Positions 6,436 to 15,941 of a DNA stretch of 54,220 bases are shown piece after piece (the first letter of the stretch is position 1; each line of letters starts with the position of its first letter). The translations under genes and the position numbers were made by a program. Below the pieces are notes generated by a model that did no database searches, was not told where the DNA came from, and saw only the letters and a program-made list of their open reading frames with translations. Source of the stretch: Lactococcus sp. dk101 (GTDB lineage: Bacteria > Bacillota > Bacilli > Lactobacillales > Streptococcaceae); assembly GCF_009601055.1 (NCBI RefSeq), contig NZ_WITI01000014.1, forward strand, positions 1 to 54,220, written 5' to 3'.

Positions 6436-7551
6436 ATTATATATCTAGACAATGCTGCTACAACTCCAGTATTGCCTGAAGTTGTGGAGGTAATGTCTGA
6501 CACACTCCTCACAACTTTCGGTAATCCTTCAAGTATTCATTCTTACGGACGCGTAGCTTTTCAAACCGTTCGTCAAAGTCGAGAAGTAATCGCTCAAGCA
6601 CTTCAGGTCTCAGCTCGCCAGATTACATTTACTTCTGGTGCAAGTGAGTCAAACAATACTGCCATCATCGGTTACGCCTTGGCGCACCGCAAGCTTGGCA
6701 ACCATATTGTGACAACTGCGATTGAGCATCCGTCAGTCATCAACACGGTACAATACCTTCATGACCGACATGGCTTTGATATTACTTTTGTCCAACCTGA
6801 ACCAGATGGTTCTGTCAGCGCTGACAGCATTAAAAACGCCCTTCGTCCTGACACCATTCTCGTCAGCATGATGTGGTCAAATAATGAAACAGGGCAACTC
6901 TTGCCCGTCAGTGAAGTAGGCGAGATTTTGAGTCATCACCAAGCTGTCTTTCATGTGGATGCCACACAGGTTATGGGAAAAATCCCTGTTCATCCCTTAG
7001 AAATCAAAGCTGATTTTGTTTCCGCTTCTGGTCACAAATTTCATGGGCCAAAAGGAGTTGGCTTTTTGTATCATGTAGACCTTTTGTTTGATCCATTGAT
7101 TCATGGTGGCGAGCAAGAAGAAAAACGTCGGGCAGGGACAGAAAACCTTCATTCACTAGTAGGAATGGCGAAAGCCTTACAGATTTCCGTTACGCATATG
7201 AGCGAGAATTATGAGAAGGTTGAGCAGCTTAAGACACATTTATTTGAGCAAATCTCAGATTTAACTTTTTATAAAAATGAATTTGGAAAAAGCATGCCTC
7301 ATGTTGTGAATCTTGCTTTTCCTGAACGAAATCATGACTTGCTGTTGACCAAACTTGATTTGGCTGGAATTGCCATCTCAACAGGTTCTGCTTGTACTGC
7401 TGGTACCATTGAACCTTCACACGTGCTTGCTAGCATTTACGGTGAAAGTTCACCAAAATTAAAAGAAAATATTCGAATTTCATTTTCAGAACTTAACACA
7501 ATCGATGAAATTGATGAATTCGCAATCAAATTAAAAAATGCTTTGAAATAA
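6436..7551 (+). CDS. Cysteine desulfurase (NifS/IscS class V), with ATT in place of the start ATG
   Basis: PLP enzyme that moves sulfur from cysteine to a protein persulfide for thionucleoside or Fe-S synthesis. Visible motifs are YLDNAATTP at the N-terminus, SGHKFHGPKG (PLP lysine), and TGSACTAG (persulfide Cys). Homologues start M-I-Y-L-D-N-A-A-T-T. Here the codon at the expected start (6436) is ATT, 8 bp after AAAGGAAG. No ATG, GTG or TTG lies in frame between the stop at 6403 and TTG 6472, and starting at 6472 would delete the conserved YLDNAATT. Either ATT is used, or the gene was damaged when the prophage inserted just upstream. The product from 6436 would be 371 aa. DUF1831 follows in the usual lactic-acid-bacterial order. 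Confidence 0.85.
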   Translation: MIYLDNAATTPVLPEVVEVMSDTLLTTFGNPSSIHSYGRVAFQTVRQSREVIAQALQVSARQITFTSGASESNNTAIIGYALAHRKLGNHIVTTAIEHPSVINTVQYLHDRHGFDITFVQPEPDGSVSADSIKNALRPDTILVSMMWSNNETGQLLPVSEVGEILSHHQAVFHVDATQVMGKIPVHPLEIKADFVSASGHKFHGPKGVGFLYHVDLLFDPLIHGGEQEEKRRAGTENLHSLVGMAKALQISVTHMSENYEKVEQLKTHLFEQISDLTFYKNEFGKSMPHVVNLAFPERNHDLLLTKLDLAGIAISTGSACTAGTIEPSHVLASIYGESSPKLKENIRISFSELNTIDEIDEFAIKLKNALK

Positions 7552-7573
7552 GCAACAGACATTTGGAGGGTTT

Positions 7574-7912
7574 ATGGCTTTTGTTACTGAAAAACATCTT
7601 GACGACTGCAAATACACTTACGTGCTTGCACCAACAGTCAAGAAATTCACTTTGAAAGATAACACTTTTATTCAAACGAAAGTTGGGAGTTATGAATTCA
7701 AGCGTATGCTTGAAGAAGTTCCTAATTCTGGTTCTGGTTTTTTACTGAAAATCATTATCAGTCCTGATTTAACAGGATTTAAAATGTCGATTACAGATAA
7801 ATCTGGTCTTCGTAACGTCAACATCTTCAAAAATGCAAGTTCCGTCATTCAAGAGAAATTCTATTTCCAAATGGATGTGCTTATTGACCGTGGCGTCTTT
7901 GCTACAAAATAA
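7574..7912 (+). CDS. DUF1831 family protein
   Basis: A 112-aa soluble alpha/beta protein (MAFVTEKHLDDCKYTYVL...) of the DUF1831 type, which in Lactobacillales sits directly downstream of this cysteine desulfurase. It is 22 bp after the desulfurase stop with SD TTGGAGGG, so the two form an operon. A sulfur-transfer accessory role is inferred only from this conserved neighbourhood. An intrinsic terminator follows. Confidence 0.8.
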   Translation: MAFVTEKHLDDCKYTYVLAPTVKKFTLKDNTFIQTKVGSYEFKRMLEEVPNSGSGFLLKIIISPDLTGFKMSITDKSGLRNVNIFKNASSVIQEKFYFQMDVLIDRGVFATK

Positions 7913-7913
7913 A

Positions 7914-7946
7914 AAATCCGTCAGTTTTACTGCTGACAGATTTTTT
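7914..7946 (+). terminator. Terminator of desulfurase-DUF1831 operon
   Basis: Hairpin built from GTCAG and CTGAC arms with flanking A/T pairs, followed by eight T residues. The stem is a loose version of the TGTCAGNNCTGACA palindrome. Confidence 0.8.
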
Positions 7947-7965
7947 TTACCCTTTTTTTAACACA

Positions 7966-7996
7966 ATAAAAGCCTGTCAGAACTGACAGACTTTCA
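7966..7996 (-). terminator. tuf terminator made of the TGTCAG palindrome
   Basis: The exact palindrome CTGTCAGAACTGACAG (7974-7989) lies between AAAG and CTTT flanks, and on minus it is followed by a T-rich run. It ends the tuf transcript. Confidence 0.8.
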
Positions 7997-8034
7997 TTTA
8001 TAGTCATTTAAGACTTAGATTGTATATGATCGAA

Positions 8035-9231
8035 TTATTTGTCGATTGTAGCAACCATACCTGAACCAACAGTACGTCCACCTTCACGGATAGAGAATGT
8101 AGTTCCTTCTTCGATAGCAACTGGGTGGATCAATTCAACGTTGATGTGAACGTTATCACCAGGCATTACCATTTCAGTTCCTTCAGGAAGTTTGATTGAA
8201 CCAGTAACGTCAGTTGTGTGGAAGTAGAATTGAGGACGGTAGTTGTCGAAGAATGGAGTGTGACGTCCGCCTTCTTCTTTGCTCAATACGTAAACTTCAC
8301 CTTCGAATTTAGTATGTGGAGTGATTGAACCTAGTTTAGCAATAACTTGTCCACGTTCGATTTCGTCACGAAGAACACCACGGAGCAATACACCAACGTT
8401 ATCGCCGGCTTCACCGCGTGAAAGTGTCTTACGGAACATTTCAACACCAGTAACAACAGCTTTTTTGATTTCGTCTTTGATACCAACGATTTCGATTTCG
8501 TTACCAACTTCAACAACACCACGTTCGATACGTCCTGAAGCAACAGTACCACGACCAGTGATTGAGAATACGTCTTCGACTGGAAGAAGCAATGGTTTGT
8601 CAAGGTCACGTTCTGGAGTTGGAATGTATGAGTCAACGATGTCCATCAATTCAAGGATAGCGTTAACGTATTTTTCTTCACCGTTCAAAGCACCAAGTGC
8701 TGAACCTTGTACGAATGGGATATTGTCGCCATCGAAGTCGTATTCTGACAAGAGGTCACGAACTTCCATTTCAACAAGTTCCATCAATTCTTCGTCGTCA
8801 ACGAGGTCAGCTTTGTTGAGGAATACGATAAGGTATTTAACACCAACTTGACGTGAAAGCAAGATGTGTTCACGTGTTTGTGGCATTGGTCCATCAGTAG
8901 CAGCAACAACGAGGATAGCACCGTCCATTTGGGCAGCACCAGTGATCATGTTTTTAACGTAGTCCGCGTGACCTGGCGCATCGATGTGAGCGTAGTGACG
9001 TGCTGGAGTTTCGTATTCAACGTGAGCAGTGTTGATTGTGATACCGCGTTCGCGTTCTTCTGGAGCAGCATCGATAGATGCATAGTCTTTAACAACGTTA
9101 GTTGCTGAAGGGTATTTTTCAGCAAGAACTTTAGTGATCGCAGCAGTCAATGTAGTTTTACCGTGGTCGACGTGTCCGATTGTACCAATGTTAACGTGCG
9201 GTTTGCTACGGTCGTATACAGCTTTAGCCAT
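8035..9231 (-). CDS. tuf: Elongation factor Tu
   Basis: The GTPase that delivers aminoacyl-tRNA to the ribosome. The 398-aa product starts [14 protein letters not shown] (ATG 9231 with AAGGAGACATTTTAAA upstream); a longer in-frame extension to 9339 has no homology and crosses the promoter. Motifs are GHVDHGKT (19-26, G1), RGITI (G2), DAPGH (G3), NKAD (G4) and GSAL (G5), followed by the two beta-barrel domains. It is a single-gene transcription unit with its own promoter and terminator. Codon use is strongly biased, as expected for a highly expressed gene. Confidence 0.99.
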   Translation of the reverse strand: MAKAVYDRSKPHVNIGTIGHVDHGKTTLTAAITKVLAEKYPSATNVVKDYASIDAAPEERERGITINTAHVEYETPARHYAHIDAPGHADYVKNMITGAAQMDGAILVVAATDGPMPQTREHILLSRQVGVKYLIVFLNKADLVDDEELMELVEMEVRDLLSEYDFDGDNIPFVQGSALGALNGEEKYVNAILELMDIVDSYIPTPERDLDKPLLLPVEDVFSITGRGTVASGRIERGVVEVGNEIEIVGIKDEIKKAVVTGVEMFRKTLSRGEAGDNVGVLLRGVLRDEIERGQVIAKLGSITPHTKFEGEVYVLSKEEGGRHTPFFDNYRPQFYFHTTDVTGSIKLPEGTEMVMPGDNVHINVELIHPVAIEEGTTFSIREGGRTVGSGMVATIDK

Positions 9232-9310
9232 TTTAAAATGTCTCCTTATTTTGAAAAAATAAAATTTTTTTATAGGCAGGCTGTGTTGCCACAATCTACC
9301 GTTCTTGACA

Positions 9311-9339
9311 ATTATAACGAAAATATGGGAAAAAAGCAA
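9311..9339 (-). promoter_or_regulatory. tuf promoter
   Basis: On minus: TTGCTT (9334-9339), 17-bp spacer, TATAAT (9311-9316), about 80 bp upstream of the EF-Tu start. Confidence 0.75.
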
Positions 9340-9515
9340 GTTTTATCAGCCCTTTTCACTACTTTTTTTGCAAATCTTCCATTTTTAAGGGCTTTTAATC
9401 ATTAAGTGGCTTTATTTCCTCTTCTTTTCAAATAAAATCTCGCTTTTCTTGTAGTAAAAACCTAAAAATGTTATGATTATCTCATGTAAATTTCGAATAG
9501 AAAGGACGAAAATCC

Positions 9516-9731
9516 ATGGGACTTACCTTTAGAAAACGCGATGATTACGATAAATTGATGGACGAACTCGGCATCACCACCGTTGATTTAGTCAACTTAG
9601 AAGATGAAACAACAACTAAAACTGATAAAAAAGAAGATCCATTTGCTAAGTTTTTAGAAAAAGATGAAGAAACAACCGAAGATCCATTTGCCAAATTTTT
9701 AAAAACGGCTGACGAAGCTGAAAATAAATAA
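9516..9731 (+). CDS. Small acidic repeat protein (SPJ_0845-like)
   Basis: A 71-aa acidic protein; SD AAAGGA upstream. The N-terminus MGLTFRKRDDYDKLMDELG is followed by two copies of a short motif, E-D-P-F-A-K-F-L (about 46-53 and 61-68). It resembles a small streptococcal/lactococcal family named SPJ_0845 in public annotation, from memory. Function is unknown. The DPFAKFL repeats look like short linear binding motifs. The tiny membrane gene at 9801 follows. Confidence 0.7.
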   Translation: MGLTFRKRDDYDKLMDELGITTVDLVNLEDETTTKTDKKEDPFAKFLEKDEETTEDPFAKFLKTADEAENK

Positions 9732-9800
9732 AAAGGATTTGAATTTTCGCCATTTTCTTGCTACAATTAGAAAAAAATTAAAATTAACATTGAGGAAATT

Positions 9801-9908
9801 ATGGCTTATAAAAAACAACCCAAAAGTACCTTTCAAAAAATCGTTTTCGTTTTTGTTATTGTGATGATTGCACTGACTCTTCTTACTGTCGTTGCTTCAA
9901 TGCTGTAA
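9801..9908 (+). CDS. DUF4044-type tiny membrane protein (35 aa)
   Basis: ATG 9801 follows TGAGGAAATT. The 35-aa product has a basic N-terminus (AYKKQPKSTFQK) and one hydrophobic helix (IVFVFVIVMIALTLLTVVASML) to the C-terminus. That matches the DUF4044 pattern of streptococci and lactococci, where the SD-to-helix arrangement is the same. Probably co-transcribed with the upstream acidic protein and closed by the terminator at 9934. Confidence 0.7.
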   Translation: MAYKKQPKSTFQKIVFVFVIVMIALTLLTVVASML

Positions 9909-9933
9909 AAATTAAAAAGATTTCAGGAATTAG

Positions 9934-9954
9934 AGGCTCGAGAGAGCCTTTTTT
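9934..9954 (+). terminator. Terminator after DUF4044 gene
   Basis: AGGCTC-GAGA-GAGCCT hairpin followed by six T residues. Confidence 0.85.
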
Positions 9955-9961
9955 CATACAA

Positions 9962-9988
9962 AAAAACCTGTCAGTACTGACAGGTTTT
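9962..9988 (-). terminator. ileS terminator made of the TGTCAG palindrome
   Basis: Perfect hairpin AAAACCTGTCAG/CTGACAGGTTTT around TA, with A/T tails on both sides. It can act in both directions between the convergent units. Confidence 0.85.
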
Positions 9989-9995
9989 CATTTTA

Positions 9996-12785
9996 TTAAG
10001 CTTCAAAGCCTTGACTCAAAACTTCAGGGAATTCACTTTCAACAATGCTTGCACAGTTTTGGCAAAGCATGTGAAGGTGTTCATTGGCGTGTTTGCCAAC
10101 TGTTTCGTCAGTTCTACGACAACGGTCGCAAACTTCACCTTTGGCGTGTTCAACAAGAATTGCACAGTCGTTAAAGACGTTTGCAGCTTCTGGCGCTACT
10201 TCATGCGAAACTGTCAGCTCTGACACAATCAACAATTTGGCCAAGTTTTCGTCCAATGATCCGAGCAATGCACGCGTAATTTCATTTGGATAAACCGTTA
10301 CTTTGGCTTCAAATGACTTCCCAATCAATTTGGCTTCACGCGCTTCTTCGAGTGCTTTCAGGACTTTATTACGGAAATCAAAGAAGGCTGACCAATTTTC
10401 CAAAAGTTCTTCAGAACCTGGATAATCAATGGCTTCTGGCATTTCTGACAAGTAAGCATATGCTTCTGTTTCTTCTTCGAGGTAAGTCCATACTTCTTCT
10501 GTAGTATGAGGCAAGATTGGAACCAACATCTTAACCAAATCTACCAAGATATGATACATGACCGTTTGCATGCCGCGACGTGTCGCAGATTTTTCGGCAT
10601 CAATATAGACAACATCTTTGGCAAAATCAAGATAAAATGCAGACAAGTCATTGGTCATGAAGTTAACAATTTCTTTGTAAACATTCATGAAACTATAGCT
10701 GTCGTAGCTCTTACGAACTGAACGGACAAGTTCATTGAACTTAACCAACATGTACTTATCAGACCCTGATAATTCGCTGTATTCAATGCTGTCAGTGCTG
10801 ACAGAGAAGTCTGCAGTATTGGCAATCAAGAAACGCAATGTGTTACGGATTTTACGGTAAGTATCAGCGACTTGGCTCAAGATATCCATTGAGACGCGGA
10901 CGTCATTTTCATAGTCAACTGAAGCGACCCATAAGCGAAGAATGTCTGCACCGAATTTTGTGGTAACATCCGCTGGTACAATCGTATTGCCAAGTGATTT
11001 AGACATCTTCATGCCTTTACCATCAAGAACGAACCCTTGTGAAAGGACTGCCTTATATGGCGCTACACCATTGACAGCGACAGAAGTCGTGATTGATGAA
11101 TTGAACCATCCACGATATTGGTCAGAACCTTCAAGGTAGAGGTCAGCAGGATAGCTGAGTTCTTCACGTGTGTTCAAAACACCGTTCCAAGATGAACCTG
11201 AGTCAAACCAAACGTCCATGATGTCATTTTCTTTAGTAAATTCACCATTTGGAGCACTTGGATGGCTGAAACCTTCAGGCAACAATTCTTTTGCTTCATG
11301 CGTGAACCAGTATCCAGAACCATGTTTTTCAAAGAGTTGAGCAACATGTTCTGTCGTTTCAGGCGTAATGATTGGTGTACCATCTTCGCCATAGAAAATT
11401 GGCAATGGAACACCCCAAGCACGTTGACGTGAAATCACCCAGTCTCCACGGTCACGAACCATGTTGTAAAGACGGTTTTTGCCCCATGGCACAATCCAAT
11501 CTACACGTTCAACTTCGTCCAAAATGTTTTGACGGAATTTATCGATTGACGCGAACCATTGTGGTGTCGCACGGTAAACAACCGGTTTTTTAGTTCGCCA
11601 GTCATGTGGATATGAGTGAGTAAAGTAAGTGATTGACAACAAACGGTCATTTTCTTCTAACCAGCCTTGAATCGTTGGGATGGCCTTTTCATAGTACATG
11701 CCTTCAAGTCCAGGTGCATTTTCATTGAAATGCCCTTGACCATCCAAGTCTTCGATAACTGGCAGATTGTAAGAACGTGAGAAGAAATAGTCATCTTCAC
11801 CATGGTTTGGTGAACTGTGGACAAGTCCAGTCCCAGAATCAAGTGAAAGATAATCCCCAACCATAACCAATGACTCACGGTCATAAAATGGGTGATGTGC
11901 AGTCATGCGGTCAAGTTCAGAACCTTTGATGGTTTGAATAACTTCTGGATTTTCCCAGCTCAATTTTTCAGTAACATCTGCCAATAAATCTTGAGCAATC
12001 AAGAATTTACGGTCATTGACAGCAACCAAAGCATATGTGTAGTCAGGATGAACAAAAATACCACGGTTTGATGGGAATGTCCAAACAGTCGTTGTCCAAA
12101 TGACAAATTCAGTGTCTTCTGGCAATTTTCCGTGTGTATCAGCCGCTTTAAAAGCAACATACAATGATGGAGATTTAACATCATGGTATTCGATTTCTGC
12201 TTCAGCAAGTGAACTTTCTGAAGATGGAGACCAATAGATTGGTTTTGCACCTTTGTAGATATAGCCTTTTTCTGCCATTTTTCCAAAGACACGAATTTCT
12301 TGTGCTTCAAATTCTGGAAGCAAAGTCAAATAAGGATGTTCCCAATCGCCTAAAACACCAAGTGTTTTAAAGTCTGTTCTTTGCTTGTCAACTTGAGAAA
12401 GCGCATATTTACGACATTCTTCAAGGTATGCTGCACGATCCATTTCCTTGCGGTTCATGCCTGCTTTAGCAAGCTGTTGCTCGATTGGCAACCCATGTGT
12501 ATCCCAACCAGGAACGTAAGGAGCGCGGAAACCAGACATTGATTTGTAACGAACAATAATGTCTTTTGAAACCTTGTTCAATGAGTGTCCAATATGGATA
12601 TTTCCGTTCGCATAAGGAGGGCCATCGTGAAGCATATATGAAGGTTTACCTTCATTTAGGGCTTGACGTTGACCATACAAGTCTGCATCTTCCCAATCTT
12701 TTTGCCAGACTGGTTCTTTCTTGGGAAGACCTGCACGCATTGGAAATGCAGTCTTACCAAGATTTAAAGTATCTTTGATTTTCAT
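9996..12785 (-). CDS. ileS: Isoleucyl-tRNA synthetase
   Basis: Class Ia synthetase of 929 aa that charges tRNA-Ile. HIGH-type motif in [15 protein letters not shown] (about 57-70), the CP1 editing insert in the middle, KMSKS in [12 protein letters not shown], the anticodon-binding domain, and a C-terminal zinc finger (CDRCRR ... CQNC). Start ATG 12785 with GGAGAGG upstream. It is preceded by a T-box leader and an extra DnaA-box hairpin. Downstream of divIVA on the same strand, an arrangement conserved in Gram-positive cocci. Confidence 0.99.
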   Translation of the reverse strand: MKIKDTLNLGKTAFPMRAGLPKKEPVWQKDWEDADLYGQRQALNEGKPSYMLHDGPPYANGNIHIGHSLNKVSKDIIVRYKSMSGFRAPYVPGWDTHGLPIEQQLAKAGMNRKEMDRAAYLEECRKYALSQVDKQRTDFKTLGVLGDWEHPYLTLLPEFEAQEIRVFGKMAEKGYIYKGAKPIYWSPSSESSLAEAEIEYHDVKSPSLYVAFKAADTHGKLPEDTEFVIWTTTVWTFPSNRGIFVHPDYTYALVAVNDRKFLIAQDLLADVTEKLSWENPEVIQTIKGSELDRMTAHHPFYDRESLVMVGDYLSLDSGTGLVHSSPNHGEDDYFFSRSYNLPVIEDLDGQGHFNENAPGLEGMYYEKAIPTIQGWLEENDRLLSITYFTHSYPHDWRTKKPVVYRATPQWFASIDKFRQNILDEVERVDWIVPWGKNRLYNMVRDRGDWVISRQRAWGVPLPIFYGEDGTPIITPETTEHVAQLFEKHGSGYWFTHEAKELLPEGFSHPSAPNGEFTKENDIMDVWFDSGSSWNGVLNTREELSYPADLYLEGSDQYRGWFNSSITTSVAVNGVAPYKAVLSQGFVLDGKGMKMSKSLGNTIVPADVTTKFGADILRLWVASVDYENDVRVSMDILSQVADTYRKIRNTLRFLIANTADFSVSTDSIEYSELSGSDKYMLVKFNELVRSVRKSYDSYSFMNVYKEIVNFMTNDLSAFYLDFAKDVVYIDAEKSATRRGMQTVMYHILVDLVKMLVPILPHTTEEVWTYLEEETEAYAYLSEMPEAIDYPGSEELLENWSAFFDFRNKVLKALEEAREAKLIGKSFEAKVTVYPNEITRALLGSLDENLAKLLIVSELTVSHEVAPEAANVFNDCAILVEHAKGEVCDRCRRTDETVGKHANEHLHMLCQNCASIVESEFPEVLSQGFEA

Positions 12786-12811
12786 TTTTTAACCTCTCCA
12801 AGTGTTATTAG

Positions 12812-12869
12812 TTTTCCACTGTGGATAAATAAAGTCATCATGCTGATTTCATTTATCCACAGTGGAAAA
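12812..12869. repeat. 19-bp perfect inverted repeat carrying two consensus DnaA boxes
   Basis: Arms at 12812-12830 and 12851-12869 are exact reverse complements around a 20-bp loop. Each arm contains a perfect DnaA box: TGTGGATAA at 12820-12828 (TTATCCACA on minus) and TTATCCACA at 12853-12861. It lies between the T-box terminator and the ileS SD, so it is also a strong mRNA hairpin. It is not a usual T-box element. Confidence 0.9.
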
Positions 12870-13110
12870 AAGAATTAAAAAAACGGCTTTCGCAAAGGAC
12901 GAAAACCGTGTTACCACCTTTATTTTTTCAATTATTGTCTAAACAATAATCAAAAACTCAAAACAAGTAACGTTTGTTATCCGTCCTAGCTTAATTTGTT
13001 CAGCCAGAATTTGTGGGGTGACCCAATCAACTGATAAGTTGAAACACAGGGAATGCGAAACTTCCATCAACTTTCGCTTGCTACAAATATGTTACTTCAA
13101 CTCGTGGTTT
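12870..13110 (-). ncRNA. T-box leader of ileS
   Basis: The minus strand carries the T-box core AAGGTGGTAACACGG (12906-12920), which pairs with the uncharged tRNA acceptor end. It is followed by a GC-rich terminator hairpin (ACGGTTTTCGTCC ... GCGAAAGCCGT) and seven T residues. Upstream, about 180 nt hold the stem I/specifier region between the divIVA stop and the core. It should respond to uncharged tRNA-Ile and permit read-through into ileS. The specifier codon was not assigned. Confidence 0.9.
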
Positions 13111-13125
13111 GATTTTTAAATTTTA

Positions 13126-14007
13126 TTATTCGTGTGTCTCTTCTTCACTTTCTGAATCTTCAGTAGGCAAAGTTTCGTTGACAACATTTTCTACAGAAAC
13201 TGGCTCTTGGTCAAGTTCTGGGAAAATTTCTGTTTCATGTTCTTCTTCAGCTTCAACGGCTTGAGCAGCGTCAGATTTAACTTCTTCAAGACTTTCAGCT
13301 ACTGTTTGACCTGTACCAAAAGTAGGTTCAACAGTTACTGTATGTGTTTCAACAACTTGCTCAACGACTTCCTCAGTCGCTGGTGTCATATCAACCACTT
13401 CTTCGGCTGAAAGACGAGTTGTTGTATCAATGATTTCTTGAAGTTTTTCTTCGGGATTAATCAAATAATCGCTAGATGCTGGTTTAATGACATTTTCCCA
13501 ATCATCAGATTGGATAGAAGCCATTTGTGTTTCAATAAGTGATGACATACGTTGGTGATACATGCGCATCTTACGTTTCAAATCATCCGTGTTACGAACC
13601 AATTCACGAGCATCATCTGAAGCAGCATTCAAAATCAAACTTGCTTCTTTTTTCGCTGCTTCAATTATCATTTGACTCTTCGCAGCGGCTTCAGATAAGT
13701 TCATTTGACTCTTTGCTTTGGCATCAGTAATCATGCCATCTGCTTCCTTTTCCGCTTGCGCACGTAAATTATCAGCTGCATCTTGAGCAACAACGATTGA
13801 TTTATTCAATGAGTCTTTCATTTCATCAAAATATTTCACACGTTCACGCAAAGATTTCAATTCACGTTCTTGGTCTTTCAAAGTTTGAGCAAAATCATCA
13901 TAATCACGTACAACAATATCTAAAAATTCATCAACTTCGTGCTTGTTAAAACCACGCCATTGTGGATTAAAGGTTTTATTTTGGACGTCAAGACTATTCA
14001 GTGTCAT
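13126..14007 (-). CDS. divIVA: Cell division protein DivIVA
   Basis: A 293-aa coiled-coil protein that binds curved membrane at poles and septum. The conserved N-terminus (LDVQNKTFNPQWRGFNKHEVDEFLD) carries the membrane-binding signature. Long coiled coils follow (about 35-170), then an acidic, Glu-rich, low-complexity tail (200-293) that is longer than in Bacillus. First gene downstream of the ylm block in reading direction, before ileS. It should work with FtsZ, SepF and PknB targets encoded in this window. Confidence 0.97.
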   Translation of the reverse strand: MTLNSLDVQNKTFNPQWRGFNKHEVDEFLDIVVRDYDDFAQTLKDQERELKSLRERVKYFDEMKDSLNKSIVVAQDAADNLRAQAEKEADGMITDAKAKSQMNLSEAAAKSQMIIEAAKKEASLILNAASDDARELVRNTDDLKRKMRMYHQRMSSLIETQMASIQSDDWENVIKPASSDYLINPEEKLQEIIDTTTRLSAEEVVDMTPATEEVVEQVVETHTVTVEPTFGTGQTVAESLEEVKSDAAQAVEAEEEHETEIFPELDQEPVSVENVVNETLPTEDSESEEETHE

Positions 14008-14142
14008 CGTTCCTCCTTTTAATGTAAAAATGAAATGAATGCAAATTCAAGTCAAAAAATTATTTCCAACTTTTAAAAATTAATTCTATTTTAACTTCTA
14101 AAATTTAGAAAAAATCCTTTACATTTCTTACGATTTTCTAAT

Positions 14143-14931
14143 TTATTTTTTATTTCTTGTTATTTCAACAGAAATTTTCTGTTTTCCTTTTTTGGTTATC
14201 CCAAGTTCATCAATGATTTTGATTCTACCAAATCCTCGAACACTCACTAAATCGCCAATTTCAACAGAAAAATCTTTTTTTTCAATTTCAAGGTAATTTA
14301 ATTTTACCTTCTTTGATTCTAACATATTCTTCGCAATATTGCGAGAAACTTTAAAAGATGAAGCAATTATTTTATCAATACGTAAATTATCAACCAATAA
14401 AATCTCAGCACTTGCTTGTGTGACTGTTTCTGTCAGCTCTGACAGCGGAATTTCTTTAATCTTAACAGAAATGCGAGCAATCTTATCGATACTTTTGAAC
14501 AGCTCGACCAAATGCCTGCTGACAAAAACTTGGACAGCTTCGTCAGTAATGACAATATCACCTAATTCCTGTCTTTTAATGCCCGTCTGATTGAGAAAGG
14601 CACCTAAAACTTGAGCATGCGTCAGTTGATTGAACTTGATTGCATAAGAAATCTTTAATAAAGACAAATCAAAATCGGCTTGATCCAAAACATAAAAATC
14701 AGGTGCTAAGATAAATTTAGTCAGTTCCGTTTCTGCTAAATCCTGAGAAGAAAAGCATTGAATTTCTTTCTTACCCAGCAAACTCTTTAAAATAAAGGCT
14801 TCACGTGGGTTTAGAAAATAAGTTGAAATAACAGCATAAGCATTTTCAACTTGATCCAGCCAGTCCATCACACGATCAATAAAAATTCGTTCTTCAGCTT
14901 TAAAATGCTGATAGATATTGTCATTGCTCAT
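14143..14931 (-). CDS. ylmH: YlmH-type RNA-binding protein with S4 domain
   Basis: A 262-aa member of the YlmH family. N-terminal two thirds is the YlmH domain (YFLNPREAFILKSLLGKKE...); residues about 185-245 are an S4 RNA-binding fold (LRIDKIIASSFKVSRNIAKNMLESKKVKLN). YlmH homologues bind stalled ribosomal complexes and act in ribosome rescue/quality control. The start overlaps the ylmG stop by 4 bp, in the conserved division-cluster order. Confidence 0.95.
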   Translation of the reverse strand: MSNDNIYQHFKAEERIFIDRVMDWLDQVENAYAVISTYFLNPREAFILKSLLGKKEIQCFSSQDLAETELTKFILAPDFYVLDQADFDLSLLKISYAIKFNQLTHAQVLGAFLNQTGIKRQELGDIVITDEAVQVFVSRHLVELFKSIDKIARISVKIKEIPLSELTETVTQASAEILLVDNLRIDKIIASSFKVSRNIAKNMLESKKVKLNYLEIEKKDFSVEIGDLVSVRGFGRIKIIDELGITKKGKQKISVEITRNKK

Positions 14932-15230
14932 AAGACAGCATTAACAAGAAGTTGAAACATAATTTTGATAAATTGTTGAATGACTTGCAGTGAAATAACA
15001 GCCACGAGGACTGATAAATCAAGGCCAGCAATTCTTAAGGGGAGACGTTCAAATAAGCTAATATAAGGCTGACTTAATTTGATGATCAAGCGGCCAATCG
15101 CACTATTTTGAACTTGCGGTACCCAACTCATTAAAGCATAGGCAACTAAAACCCAGCTATAAATATTAATCAAAATAAACAGATAATTAATGATTTGAGC
15201 AATCAGATTTAAAGTAGTATAAGTTGTCAT
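14928..15230 (-). CDS. ylmG: YlmG/YggT family membrane protein
   Basis: A 100-aa YggT family protein with two hydrophobic segments (IINYLFILINIYSWVLVAYALMSWVP and LSVLVAVISLQVIQQFIKIMFQLLV) and the conserved S-W-V-P and P segment. Its precise role is unclear; homologues influence nucleoid/FtsZ organisation. Start and stop are shared with the neighbours (1-bp overlap with sepF, 4-bp with ylmH), so it is translationally coupled. Confidence 0.95.
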   Translation of the reverse strand: MTTYTTLNLIAQIINYLFILINIYSWVLVAYALMSWVPQVQNSAIGRLIIKLSQPYISLFERLPLRIAGLDLSVLVAVISLQVIQQFIKIMFQLLVNAVL

Positions 15231-15832
15231 TAATATAAATCGTAACTTTCAAAATTTTGACTTGCAAGGATTGACATTTCTTTAGCAGCATCAACGGTAA
15301 TGTGAGCAGGTGTCATCAAGAAAATCTGTCCACCGACGTTTTGAATGTCACCGTCAAGAGTGAATGCAACACCAGTCATGAAGTCGATTGAACGACGTGC
15401 TTGGTTGTCACCCATATATTTAAAATTAACAAGAACAGATTCACCATTTTTAACGATACGCGCTGCTTCCATAATGTCAGCATAAGCACGAGGTTCTTTA
15501 ATTGCAATGGTAGAAACACTTGCTACAGCTTGTTGTTGCGCAGTTATTGTTTGGTTCATTGAAGTCTTTTCTATCGTTTTTTCTTTTAATGCAGCAGGAC
15601 GTTTTGGCATTTGACGTGCTTGCGTTTGTTGCATTTGAGGTCTTACAGTAGGACGTGGTGCTTCACGCTTGGGTGGATTAACCGGTCTTACTTTTTCTTC
15701 AACTGCTGAATTTAATGGCGTAGTAGAGACAACTACTGGTTTTGGTTTTTGTGCAGGAGAAGCTTGTTCAAATTCTTCGTCTTCTTCTACAAAATAATCA
15801 CGAAGACCATTTACCCAATCTTTAAAGGCCAT
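15230..15832 (-). CDS. sepF: Cell division protein SepF
   Basis: A 200-aa protein. It has an N-terminal amphipathic membrane-targeting helix (MAFKDWVNGLRDYF), an acidic then proline-rich linker, and the C-terminal SepF/DUF552 domain (about 112-195; IKEPRAYADIMEAARIVKNGESVLVNFKYM ... AHITVDAAKE). SepF bundles FtsZ filaments and anchors them to the membrane through the FtsZ C-terminal peptide. It lies directly downstream of yggS and ftsZ. Confidence 0.96.
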   Translation of the reverse strand: MAFKDWVNGLRDYFVEEDEEFEQASPAQKPKPVVVSTTPLNSAVEEKVRPVNPPKREAPRPTVRPQMQQTQARQMPKRPAALKEKTIEKTSMNQTITAQQQAVASVSTIAIKEPRAYADIMEAARIVKNGESVLVNFKYMGDNQARRSIDFMTGVAFTLDGDIQNVGGQIFLMTPAHITVDAAKEMSILASQNFESYDLY

Positions 15833-15941
15833 TTTTTCCTCCAGTTCCTAACTTAATTTAATATTATCATTTTAACATTTTTTTAAGAAACTGACCAATA
15901 TGTCTGTCAGCTTCTATAAAGTATCAAAACTAATTTTTTTA

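Larger units (their letters stand above)
1..6440. mobile_element. Prophage, integrase-proximal end (continues beyond left edge)
   Basis: The segment reads as a temperate Siphovirus-type lysogeny module: tyrosine integrase, ImmA-like protease and CI repressor on plus; Cro, a DUF771 protein, two antirepressors and small early genes on minus. Base composition is more AT-rich than the core, and the TGTCAGNNCTGACA palindrome common elsewhere in the window is absent. The right boundary is placed between the integrase stop (6307) and the cysteine desulfurase start (about 6436). The exact att core cannot be fixed because the other end lies outside the window. Replication, structural and lysis genes are not visible here, so completeness is unknown. 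Confidence 0.9.

Noticed and set aside
6330-6479. 49-codon plus ORF starting after GGGGCAAAG between integrase and desulfurase
   Set aside because: Overlaps the desulfurase start in another frame and probably spans the att site; the GGGGC in front is an arm-type repeat rather than a clear SD.
8321-9405. Plus-strand ORFs opposite tuf
   Set aside because: Codon-bias shadows of a highly expressed gene on the other strand; no SD or homology.
12812-12869. DnaA-box inverted repeat as a replication origin
   Set aside because: Only two boxes, no dnaA/dnaN genes, no AT-rich unwinding element; kept only as a possible DnaA regulatory or titration site.
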